Assembly (NCBI RefSeq): GCF_005434975.1
Contig: NZ_SKCJ01000001.1
Coordinates: forward strand, 1,064,001-1,128,000
DNA length: 64,000 bases
Source of the DNA: Parerythrobacter lutipelagi
GTDB taxonomy: Bacteria; Pseudomonadota; Alphaproteobacteria; Sphingomonadales; Sphingomonadaceae
Direction of reading: 5' to 3'
The notes under the pieces are model-generated. The model was given only the letters and a program-made list of their open reading frames with translations. It was not told the DNA's origin and made no database searches. Shown one piece after another: positions 44,624-52,172 of this stretch; position 1 is the stretch's first letter; the number at the start of each line of letters is the position of its first letter. Position numbers and translations under genes: made by a program.

Positions 44624-47064
44624 TCTCTCAGCTCGACCCGCATGGCCGCGTCCGCCAGGCTTTCCGCTTCCAGCAACAGTTCATCATCAACCGCGCCTTG
44701 CGGCACGCTCTCGCGCCCGATCATCACCATCACCGGCACAGCCAGCGGACTCACCCGTTCCAGCTCGACATGGACCAGCTGCTCGGCGGAACGCTCGAGC
44801 ACATCGGCCAACCGTCCGACGTCGGTCATCCGCGTGCGTGCGTCCGCCCAGGCCGCTTCGAGCAGAACGTGGTCCGGCTCGTGCTTGCGCAGCACATCGT
44901 AGATCAGGTCGGTCGAGAAGGTCACCTGCTTGCCCGTCTTGCGCTTGCCGGGATGTTGCCGCTCGACCAGTCCGCCGATCACGGCAACCTCCCGGAATGC
45001 GCGCCGCAGCAGATGCGAATCCTGCACCCAGTCGATGAACTCCTCGCTCAGAATGTCTGGCGAAAGCAGCGGCGCGGGGTCGCTCACCGGTTTCAGCCCC
45101 CACACGGCGAGCGAATAGTCATTGGCAACGAACCCGCCCGGCATCAGCCCCCGATCATGCATCCGGCGGGTGATGAGCATGCCCAGGCTCTGGTTCGCAT
45201 TCCACCCTTCGAACGTGTAATAGACCGTGTAGTGGCGCTTCGCATGCGGGAAGCTCTCGACCAGCAAACTGCCCGGCTTCGGCATCTGCGAGCGCCAGTC
45301 CTGCACTTCCAGCCATTCGCGTACATCGTCGGGGAAACGGCCCCAGCCGGCACGATCATCCAGCATGGCGCGCACCCGTTCCGCCAGATGCGTGGTCAGC
45401 GGCATCCGCGCGCCGCCATAGGACGGGATCATCGCAGCCTTGGCCGAGGCGCGCACGACCACGTCCATATCTTTGAGCTGCTCGACCTCCACGGTCATCC
45501 CCGCGAAGGCAAAGGTATCGCCCGGTGAAAGCTGCGCGGCGAAGCGCTCCTCCACCCTGCCCAGTTTGCGGCCATTCTTGAACCGGACAGTCAGCATCTC
45601 GCTGTCGATGATGATACCGGCATTGAGCCGGTGCTTCGCTGCCAGTTCGGGATGCGTCAGCCGCCAGTTGCCCGCCTTGTCACGCACGATGCGGCGAAAC
45701 TTGTCATACGCCTTGAGAGCGTATCCGCCGGTCGCGACGAAACTCAACACCCGCTGCCAGACCGCCTGATCGACCCAAGCATAGCTCAGCGAAGAGCGAA
45801 CTTCAGCCAGCAGTTCGTCCTCGCCAAACGGCCCGGCGCAGGCGCAGGCCATCACGTGCTGCGCCAGTACATCGAGCCCGCCATCGCGGAAATCCTCGCC
45901 ATCGCGCTGGCCCTCCTCCACCGCATCCTTCGCTGCGGTGGCTTCGAGGAACTCGAACCGGTTGCCCGGTACCAGCACCGCGCGCGAAGCCGTGTCGAGC
46001 CGGTGGTTGGCGCGGCCGATGCGCTGCAGCAGGCGGCTTGACCCTTTCGGCGCGCCCATCTGCACCACACAATCCACATCGCCCCAGTCGACCCCGAGAT
46101 CCAGGCTGGCGGTCGCCACCAGTGCGCGCAGTTCACCGCGCGCCATCGCGCCTTCGACCTTGCGGCGCGCCTCCTTGCTCAGGCTTCCGTGATGAATGCC
46201 AATCGCCAGATTGTCTTCGTTTACGTCCCACAGGTTCTGAAAGGTGTACTCGGCCAGAAACCGCGTGTTGGTGAAGATGATCGTCGTCTCGTTGCTGCGG
46301 ATCAAAGCCATCAGCTGCGGGATAGCCCAGGTCGCCGCGTGACCGCCCCATGGCACGCGCTCTTCGTCAGGGAGCAGGATTTCGAGTTCGGGCTCGGCCC
46401 CCTTCTCGCCATTGACCAGCGTGATTGCATCGAGATCGCCCCACGGTGCGAGCCATTGGCGAAACGCCTCCGGACTGGCGACTGTGGCGCTGAGCGCGCT
46501 ACGTTTGAGGCACGGCGCAAGGCCCTGCAATCGCGCCAATGACAGCGCCAGCAGATCGCCCCGTTTGCCCGTCGCGAAGGCGTGCACTTCGTCAATCACG
46601 ATACGCTTGAGCGAGGCGAACAACTCGAAGCTGTCCGGATAGCTCAACAACAGCGACAGGCTTTCAGGCGTCGTCAGCAGAACATGCGGCGGCTTGCTCC
46701 GCTGGCGGCGCTTGCGGTCGGACGGCGTATCGCCGCTGCGCGTTTCGATCCGCAGCGGGAGGCCCATTTCCTCCACCGGGGTCAGCAAATTGCGCTGCAC
46801 ATCATGCGCCAGTGCCTTCAATGGCGAGACATAGAGCGTGTGCAGGCCTTCGGGCGGGCCGTCCGCGCCAAAGCCGGACGGGCAGAAGTCCGCCAGCGTC
46901 GGCAGGAACCCCGCCAGCGTCTTGCCCGCGCCGGTATCGGCGACCAATAGCGCATGCTGCCCCGCCCGGTCGGCTTCGAACATTTCGCGCTGGTGCGACC
47001 GGATGCGCCAGTCGCGCCCAGCGAACCACGATTCGATCTCGTCGGGGAGGGGCTTGCTGTTCAC
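44620..47064 (-). CDS. Lhr-type DEXH-box DNA helicase, ligase-associated family
   Basis: An 814-residue superfamily 2 helicase. Motifs are I ADTGAGKT (near residue 45), II DEVHAF, III SALSATVASPE, later TASLDLGVDWGDVD and VI RIGRANHRLD. A winged-helix and C-terminal DUF4145-like/Lhr region follows. It matches the ligase-associated DNA damage response DEXH helicase (TIGR04121), which normally sits beside genes for an ATP-dependent ligase, an exonuclease and a metallophosphoesterase; none is adjacent here. GTG 47064 (VNSKPLPDEI) is chosen for GAGG 6 bp upstream and family N-termini. Three GAAC iterons lie just upstream. Confidence 0.9.
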   Translation of the reverse strand: MNSKPLPDEIESWFAGRDWRIRSHQREMFEADRAGQHALLVADTGAGKTLAGFLPTLADFCPSGFGADGPPEGLHTLYVSPLKALAHDVQRNLLTPVEEMGLPLRIETRSGDTPSDRKRRQRSKPPHVLLTTPESLSLLLSYPDSFELFASLKRIVIDEVHAFATGKRGDLLALSLARLQGLAPCLKRSALSATVASPEAFRQWLAPWGDLDAITLVNGEKGAEPELEILLPDEERVPWGGHAATWAIPQLMALIRSNETTIIFTNTRFLAEYTFQNLWDVNEDNLAIGIHHGSLSKEARRKVEGAMARGELRALVATASLDLGVDWGDVDCVVQMGAPKGSSRLLQRIGRANHRLDTASRAVLVPGNRFEFLEATAAKDAVEEGQRDGEDFRDGGLDVLAQHVMACACAGPFGEDELLAEVRSSLSYAWVDQAVWQRVLSFVATGGYALKAYDKFRRIVRDKAGNWRLTHPELAAKHRLNAGIIIDSEMLTVRFKNGRKLGRVEERFAAQLSPGDTFAFAGMTVEVEQLKDMDVVVRASAKAAMIPSYGGARMPLTTHLAERVRAMLDDRAGWGRFPDDVREWLEVQDWRSQMPKPGSLLVESFPHAKRHYTVYYTFEGWNANQSLGMLITRRMHDRGLMPGGFVANDYSLAVWGLKPVSDPAPLLSPDILSEEFIDWVQDSHLLRRAFREVAVIGGLVERQHPGKRKTGKQVTFSTDLIYDVLRKHEPDHVLLEAAWADARTRMTDVGRLADVLERSAEQLVHVELERVSPLAVPVMVMIGRESVPQGAVDDELLLEAESLADAAMRVELRD

Positions 47065-47082
47065 TTGTCGCCTCGAAAGCCT

Positions 47083-47109
47083 GAACAAGTGGAACACATG
47101 GAACACAGT
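47083..47109. repeat. Three 9-bp GAAC direct repeats before the helicase gene
   Basis: GAACAAGTG, GAACACATG and GAACACAGT stand directly head to tail at 47083, 47092 and 47101, 19 to 45 bp before the helicase GTG. In gene direction the reading is x-TGTTC three times. The 9-bp period is shorter than the alphaproteobacterial LexA box (GTTC-n7-GTTC), so no regulator is assigned. Confidence 0.75.
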
Positions 47110-47241
47110 CCAGGCGTTGAAAACAGACCTGCCCGACAGCACCTTTTCGGACGAATATCAGACAGAGCAACGCGTTGTGTCATACGCGCAGCGAAGCAGA
47201 TAGTTCTCGAGTAGGAAAGCGCAGCAGCTCTGCCGGCCAGA

Positions 47242-48168
47242 CTATTGTGCGGTTTCCATTTGCTCTTCGACTGCCTCGACGGCATGTTCAGCCGCTTCGG
47301 CGACTGCGCCTGCGGCATCGGCGACAGCTTCTGCCGCCCACTCATCGCTGGTGTAATAATCGAGATCTTCTTCGCTGTAGCCGGTCAGCTCGGCAATTCG
47401 GGCGCGTTCCTGCGCCCTGAGGTCGGAAAATTCGCGCACCGGAGCCAAGGCTGCTGTCGCATCCTTTATCTGCTGCTCCATATTCGCAATCGGCTCCATC
47501 ATCGCTGGCATCGCCTGCATGCTCGCCGCCATGATCCGCTTGTCGCTTCCCATGGTGAAGGACTTGCGCGCGAACGATGCACCCGACTCGGTATCGAAGA
47601 AAGCCGATACGTCCTGCAGCTCTTGGTCGGTCAGATGGATCGCGTAAACTTCCGCCATCGCCTGCCGCATCGCCGGCTCGATTGCGGTCATGATCGTCGC
47701 CATCATGGCTGGAAACAGGTCGGTCTCGATCCGCTTGCGTTCACGCCATTGGGGATCGAGAAGCCCGGCGATCTCGTCGGCCTGTTGATCTGTCAGTGCG
47801 AGATCGTCGGTCGAAAGGCCGAGATTGTCGGCGACCACCGCCTTTGCGCCGGTATCCAGCGCCATCAGCGGCTCCATCCAGCCGTCGAACATCGAGTTCA
47901 TCATTTCTGCCATCGCGCCGTCCGGCAGCATCTTGGCGATGACCGCTTTGGCGAGCGGGAGTCGCGCTTCCTGCTCCGGCGTCAGCGGCTCCACTTCGAA
48001 CAGCGCCCCGAAACCGGCCATAGCCTCTTCAAGAGCCGCGCCGTCGAAATCTTCAGATTCGGCATCATGTACTGTTTCGGCCCGGCCTTCGATCTCCTGC
48101 GCATGGGCGGCCTGAGCAGTCCCGGCCAGAAAGGCAATTGGTGCGAGGACGGCAAACGTCAATTTCAT
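47242..48168 (-). CDS. Secreted DUF2059-domain protein
   Basis: 308 residues. The signal peptide ends at AAHAQ (residue 23). An acidic segment follows, then a helical region with the DUF2059 signature (YAIHLTDQELQDVSAFFDTESGASFARKS, about residues 205-233, quoted in part: HLTDQELQDVSAFFDT). The C-terminal tail is Ala/Glu-rich (AVAEAAEHAVEAVEE). Periplasmic, role unknown. ATG 48168 has AAGGAG 8 bp upstream. Confidence 0.85.
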   Translation of the reverse strand: MKLTFAVLAPIAFLAGTAQAAHAQEIEGRAETVHDAESEDFDGAALEEAMAGFGALFEVEPLTPEQEARLPLAKAVIAKMLPDGAMAEMMNSMFDGWMEPLMALDTGAKAVVADNLGLSTDDLALTDQQADEIAGLLDPQWRERKRIETDLFPAMMATIMTAIEPAMRQAMAEVYAIHLTDQELQDVSAFFDTESGASFARKSFTMGSDKRIMAASMQAMPAMMEPIANMEQQIKDATAALAPVREFSDLRAQERARIAELTGYSEEDLDYYTSDEWAAEAVADAAGAVAEAAEHAVEAVEEQMETAQ

Positions 48169-48240
48169 GGCAAAAACTCCTTGCCCGCCATTTGCCGTAA
48201 CGCGATTTGGGCGACAAGCGAAATTGCGGTTGCGGGCAAG

Positions 48241-48272
48241 CAAAAAGGCCGCCGGTTTTGCGACCGGCGGCC
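48241..48272 (-). terminator. Intrinsic terminator after DUF4282 gene
   Basis: A perfect 10-bp stem (GGCCGCCGGT / ACCGGCGGCC) with a 6-nt loop is followed on the minus strand by TTTTTG. It lies 30 bp after the DUF4282 stop. Confidence 0.9.
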
Positions 48273-48301
48273 CTTGAATGGATCGATCCTGCTGATCGGA
48301 G

Positions 48302-48607
48302 TCAATCGTCCTTCTTCATCCGGTCGCGAACTTCGCCAAGCCGGTCGTTGATCGAGAACAGCACCATGTAGACCTCGATCAGGATACGCCAGAACAACGC
48401 CCCGAACACCGCGCTGAAGAGTGCCAGCACTATCATGCCGAGCGCCGTCGATGCGCTGTAGTCGAGCACTTCAAAGGCCCCGGCGAGCGAGACCAGCAGA
48501 TAGCCGAGGATCCCGAGCAGGCCGATATAGTACACGACCTTGAGCACAACCGGTGCGACCATCTTTTCGAATGTGAAAAAGTCTGCAGGTGAAAATTTCT
48601 TGTCCAT
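48302..48607 (-). CDS. DUF4282 domain membrane protein
   Basis: 101 residues with the sequence KFSPADFFTFEKMVAPVVLK and two membrane segments (YIGLLGILGYLLVSL and TALGMIVLALFSAVFG). The C-terminus is polar and charged (INDRLGEVRDRMKKDD). These features match DUF4282, a small inner-membrane family of unknown role. AAAGGGGGG precedes the start. It is monocistronic, ended by the terminator at 48241. Confidence 0.88.
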   Translation of the reverse strand: MDKKFSPADFFTFEKMVAPVVLKVVYYIGLLGILGYLLVSLAGAFEVLDYSASTALGMIVLALFSAVFGALFWRILIEVYMVLFSINDRLGEVRDRMKKDD

Positions 48608-48700
48608 TATCGCCCCCCTTTGTTTGAATCAGGCGGGCAAACTCTCTGAAATCAGAGACGAAGAGTCAAATGACTTAACTTTAATCAGAAATTACGGGAT

Positions 48701-50104
48701 TCAGTGCGCTGCGTTCTCGCCGCGCTCCAGCCCGCTGAGGGCCAGCTGTTCGTCGATCTGCGCCATCAACCGTGCCAGCCCGTCCTCGCTGTCACTTTCC
48801 GCGCGGGCCACCAGCACGTCCTGTGTGTTCGACGCGCGGAGCAACCACCAGCCGTCATCGGTGGTAACGCGCACTCCGTCGGTAGTGTCGGCCACTGCAT
48901 CGCTCGCCGCAATGCGCGCGGCGACTTCGGCAATCGCAGCGAACTTGCGGTTTTCATCGACCTGGAACCGCATTTCCGGCGTGTTGATCATCGCCGGCAT
49001 CGCGCTACGGAGCTCGGTGACCGATTTTCCCAGCCGGGCGGCGGCGGCAATCAGACGCACACCGGCGTAGAGCGCGTCGTCGAAGCCGTAATATTCATCG
49101 GCGAAAAACACATGGCCGCTCATCTCGCCGGCCAGCGGGCTGCCAGTTTCCTTCATTTTGGACTTTATCAGCGAGTGGCCGGTCTTCCACATGATCGGCT
49201 TTCCGCCGTGCGACGCAACATGATCGAACAGCGCGCGGCTGGCCTTCACGTCGGCGATAACCGTCGCATTAGGTAGTCTTGCGAGGAGGTCTTCAGCGTA
49301 AATCATCAGTAGTTGATCCCCCCAGATTACCCGGCCTTCGCCGTCGATCGCACCGATCCGATCGCCGTCGCCGTCGAAAGCCACACCGAAGTCGAGGTTC
49401 TTTTCCGCGACGAGGGTTTTCAGGTCAGCCAGATTGGCTTCGACAGTGGGATCGGGATGATGATTGGGAAAATTGCCGTCGACTTCAGTGAACAGCAAGT
49501 GGTGCTCCCCCGGGAGCAGCGCGGCGAGTTTTTCGAGTGCAGGCCCGGCAGCTCCGTTGCCCGCATCCCAGCCAACCCTGAGGCCGGCCAGGTGATCCGG
49601 GTCGATTTCACGCAGCGGAGCGAGAAGCCGGTCGATATACTCGTCCATGATCTCGCGGCTGGTGACTTCGCCCGTCCCGTCGAGCCAGTCACCGGCGGCG
49701 GAGAGCCGCCCGATCGTCTGGATATCCTCGCCGAAAAACGGGCGCCCCTGAAATACCATTTTGAAGCCATTGTAATTGGCGGGATTGTGGCTGCCAGTTA
49801 TCTGAATGCCGCCGTCCACCTGTTCAGTTGAGGCTTCTGCATAGTACAGCATCGGGGTTGCGCTCATCCCGATCCGCACGACATCGCAGCCACTGGCCGT
49901 GAGCCCTTCCACCAGAGCATGCTCGAGCATCGGGGAACTGACCCGCCCGTCATAGCCGACCGCCACGGTTTTGCCGCCCGCCTGGCGCAGCAGCGTGGCG
50001 AAGCTGCGCCCGATGGCGCGCGCATCGTCCGGGCCGAGCGTTTCACCGATGATGCCGCGAATGTCATATTCGCGCAGGACGGTTGGATCGAACATGTGGC
50101 TCAT
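48701..50104 (-). CDS. Phosphomannomutase/phosphoglucomutase
   Basis: A 467-residue alpha-D-phosphohexomutase of the AlgC/ManB type. The phosphoserine loop is GSHNPANYNGFK (near residue 104), the metal loop DGDGDR (near 246), the sugar-binding loop GEMSGHVFF (near 327), and the C-terminal domain has RASNTQDVLVARAES. It makes mannose-1-P or glucose-1-P for surface polysaccharide. The start overlaps the stop of the J-domain gene by 4 bp, so it is cotranscribed with it. Confidence 0.92.
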   Translation of the reverse strand: MSHMFDPTVLREYDIRGIIGETLGPDDARAIGRSFATLLRQAGGKTVAVGYDGRVSSPMLEHALVEGLTASGCDVVRIGMSATPMLYYAEASTEQVDGGIQITGSHNPANYNGFKMVFQGRPFFGEDIQTIGRLSAAGDWLDGTGEVTSREIMDEYIDRLLAPLREIDPDHLAGLRVGWDAGNGAAGPALEKLAALLPGEHHLLFTEVDGNFPNHHPDPTVEANLADLKTLVAEKNLDFGVAFDGDGDRIGAIDGEGRVIWGDQLLMIYAEDLLARLPNATVIADVKASRALFDHVASHGGKPIMWKTGHSLIKSKMKETGSPLAGEMSGHVFFADEYYGFDDALYAGVRLIAAAARLGKSVTELRSAMPAMINTPEMRFQVDENRKFAAIAEVAARIAASDAVADTTDGVRVTTDDGWWLLRASNTQDVLVARAESDSEDGLARLMAQIDEQLALSGLERGENAAH

Positions 50105-50400
50105 TGTGGCAGCGCTCCATCATCGGGCAATTCGTCGAGCAACAGGTCGCGCGCGGCATTCGCCTCGTGCACCTGTGCGTCGCTTCCGCCCTTGTCCGGA
50201 TGGACCATGGCGACGAGCCGCTTGTGCGCAGCGATTATTTCATTGCGGCTGGCACGCTCTTGGACTGCGAGCAATTTGCGCGCGCGGAACACGGCCTGGC
50301 TGCGGGTCGAAGGGGCCTTGAGATATTCCCACGGCCATTTGCCCAGCGCCCAGCGGCAGAGCACTGAAAGTCCCACCAGAATGAGCGCGATCTTCAGCAT
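50101..50400 (-). CDS. Membrane-anchored J-domain protein
   Basis: 99 residues: one N-terminal membrane segment (MLKIALILVGLSVLCRWAL) followed by a J-domain of the TIM14/DjlA-like shape, with the HPD tripeptide in MVHPDKGG near residue 72. It should recruit DnaK at the inner membrane. The stop overlaps the phosphomannomutase start (ATGA), and its start is 3 bp after the mipZ stop, giving the unit mipZ-dnaJ-like-manB. Confidence 0.88.
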   Translation of the reverse strand: MLKIALILVGLSVLCRWALGKWPWEYLKAPSTRSQAVFRARKLLAVQERASRNEIIAAHKRLVAMVHPDKGGSDAQVHEANAARDLLLDELPDDGALPQ

Positions 50401-50403
50401 CGG

Positions 50404-51249
50404 TCAGGCCAGCTCGAGCTGCGGCGCATTGCGTTTTTCCGGCATTTTCAGATGCAATCCGGCGAGCAGCGAGCGCATTTCCTGCCGCGCGACCAGATGG
50501 CTTGTGCCGAGTTCGCCCAGATGCCCCTTGTCGAGCAGCGTCAAACCGCTGGGGAACAGTTCGCGATAGATCACGCGTTCGCTCAGCCCCTTCACCACCC
50601 GGAAGCCGGCGCGCTTGCTCAGTTCCCCGAGCGCTTTCTCGATCCGCTGCTGGTTGCGCGCTTCGACATGACCTGAGCGGTTACGCACCACCACCCAGTC
50701 GATTTCCTTGCGCTGCTGCATCGCGCGGGTCTTGCGCGTTTCCCAGATCAGTTCGGCGTAGAAGCTGAGACGCCGGACTTTGAAAGTCTCTGCATCGACC
50801 TGGCCGATCAGATCGAAATCGACAAAGCTGTCGTTGAGCGGAGTGACCAGCGTGTCCGCTCCGGTGGCTACGTGGCGGGCGAACTGGTCATCACGGCCAG
50901 GCGTGTCGAGGATCAGGAAATCGGCGCCTTCGCCCATGCGCTCGATCTCTTCATCGAGCGCGGAGATGCTGTCACCGCGAAACACTTCACAGCTTGCTCC
51001 GGGCAGATCGATCCCGCGCCGGCTTATGGTCTCGGTGCGGTTCTCGAAATAGCGGTGCATGGTGCGCTGCCGCGGATCGAGGTCGAGCGCAGCGACTTTC
51101 GCACCATTGTAGGCCAGCGCGACAGCAACATGCACAGCGGTGGTCGATTTGCCCGTGCCGCCCTTCTCATTGGCGAAAGTAATCCGGTGCGGGCGGGGTT
51201 GGTTCACGGGCGCGGGCCTTTCTGTGGCTTGAATGTGTGGCGGGCCCAT
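50404..51249 (-). CDS. mipZ: Cell-division positioning ATPase MipZ
   Basis: A 281-residue ParA/Mrp-type ATPase. The deviant Walker A loop NEKGGTGKST is at about residues 27-36, followed by DLDPRQRTMHRYFENR (near 57) and Walker B LILDTPGRDD (near 111). These are the features of MipZ of alphaproteobacteria, which forms a polar gradient with ParB and blocks FtsZ assembly away from midcell. It is divergent from panC with only 44 bp between the starts and heads the mipZ-dnaJ-like-manB unit. Confidence 0.92.
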   Translation of the reverse strand: MGPPHIQATERPAPVNQPRPHRITFANEKGGTGKSTTAVHVAVALAYNGAKVAALDLDPRQRTMHRYFENRTETISRRGIDLPGASCEVFRGDSISALDEEIERMGEGADFLILDTPGRDDQFARHVATGADTLVTPLNDSFVDFDLIGQVDAETFKVRRLSFYAELIWETRKTRAMQQRKEIDWVVVRNRSGHVEARNQQRIEKALGELSKRAGFRVVKGLSERVIYRELFPSGLTLLDKGHLGELGTSHLVARQEMRSLLAGLHLKMPEKRNAPQLELA

Positions 51250-51293
51250 GTCTATCTGCGCCCTGCCTGATACCTACCGGAGGGCCGAATTTC

Positions 51294-52172
51294 GTGCAAA
51301 CCGTCTCCACCCTCGACATGTTGAGAAAAACCGTCACCAGCCTGCGCCAGAGTGGTGAAACACTAGCGCTGGTGCCCACCATGGGCGCGCTGCACGAGGG
51401 GCATCTGACGCTTGTGCGCGAAGCCGGCAAATTGGCGGATCACGTTGCGGTATCGATTTTCGTCAACCCGACTCAGTTCGGCGAAGGCGAGGATCTCGAT
51501 TCCTATCCCCGTCAGCTGGCCGAAGATTCAGCCATGCTGGAGGCCGAAGGGGTGGACTTGCTGTGGGCGCCGACGGCCAGTGTCATGTATCCGCAAGGCT
51601 TCGCCAGCTCGATCTCGGTCGAGGGGGTAAGTTCGGGGTTTTGCGGCGCCGCCCGGCCCGGCCATTTCGATGGTGTCGCCACTGTCGTGTGCAAGCTGTT
51701 CAATCAGGTGCGCCCCGATATCGCTTGCTTTGGCGAGAAAGACTGGCAGCAGCTGGCGGTCATCCGCACCATGGCGCGTGATCTCGATCTGACTTTTCCG
51801 CATGTCAGTGCGATCCACGGCATCGCGACGGTGCGCGAGGCGGACGGGCTCGCCATGTCGAGCCGCAATCGCTACCTTACTCCCGAACTGCGCGAGGCCG
51901 CAGGAACGCTGCCGCTGGCGATGAAAGAAGCCATCGCCCGGATCGAAGACGGACAGGACATCACCCGTTCGCTCGCCGCGCTGGAGGATGAACTGCTCGG
52001 CGCGGGGTTCGACACCGTCGATTATGCCGATCTCGCCGATGCGATGAGCCTGCAACCCCTCGAACAGCGCATTGAACGGCCGATGCGCCTGCTGGTCGCC
52101 GCGCGCATCGGAGGCACGCGGCTGATCGACAATATGGCGGTTGGCGGGAAGTTGCCTGAAGCCCGGGCCTAG
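51294..52172 (+). CDS. panC: Pantothenate synthetase
   Basis: A 292-residue pantoate-beta-alanine ligase. The nucleotide motif PTMGALHEGH is near residue 28, NPTQFGEGEDL follows, then the catalytic GEKDWQQL and SSRNRYL loops. GTG 51294 is chosen: AGGAGGG-type sequence (CCGGAGGGCC) lies about 9 bp upstream and family N-termini begin here; the frame continues 5' into the divergent intergenic region. The end overlaps the convergent RNA helicase by 4 bp. Confidence 0.94.
   Translation: MQTVSTLDMLRKTVTSLRQSGETLALVPTMGALHEGHLTLVREAGKLADHVAVSIFVNPTQFGEGEDLDSYPRQLAEDSAMLEAEGVDLLWAPTASVMYPQGFASSISVEGVSSGFCGAARPGHFDGVATVVCKLFNQVRPDIACFGEKDWQQLAVIRTMARDLDLTFPHVSAIHGIATVREADGLAMSSRNRYLTPELREAAGTLPLAMKEAIARIEDGQDITRSLAALEDELLGAGFDTVDYADLADAMSLQPLEQRIERPMRLLVAARIGGTRLIDNMAVGGKLPEARA

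Noticed and set aside
47083-47109. LexA operator
   Set aside because: The GAAC half-sites are 9 bp apart, not the 11-bp period of the alphaproteobacterial LexA box, so it is reported only as an unexplained repeat.
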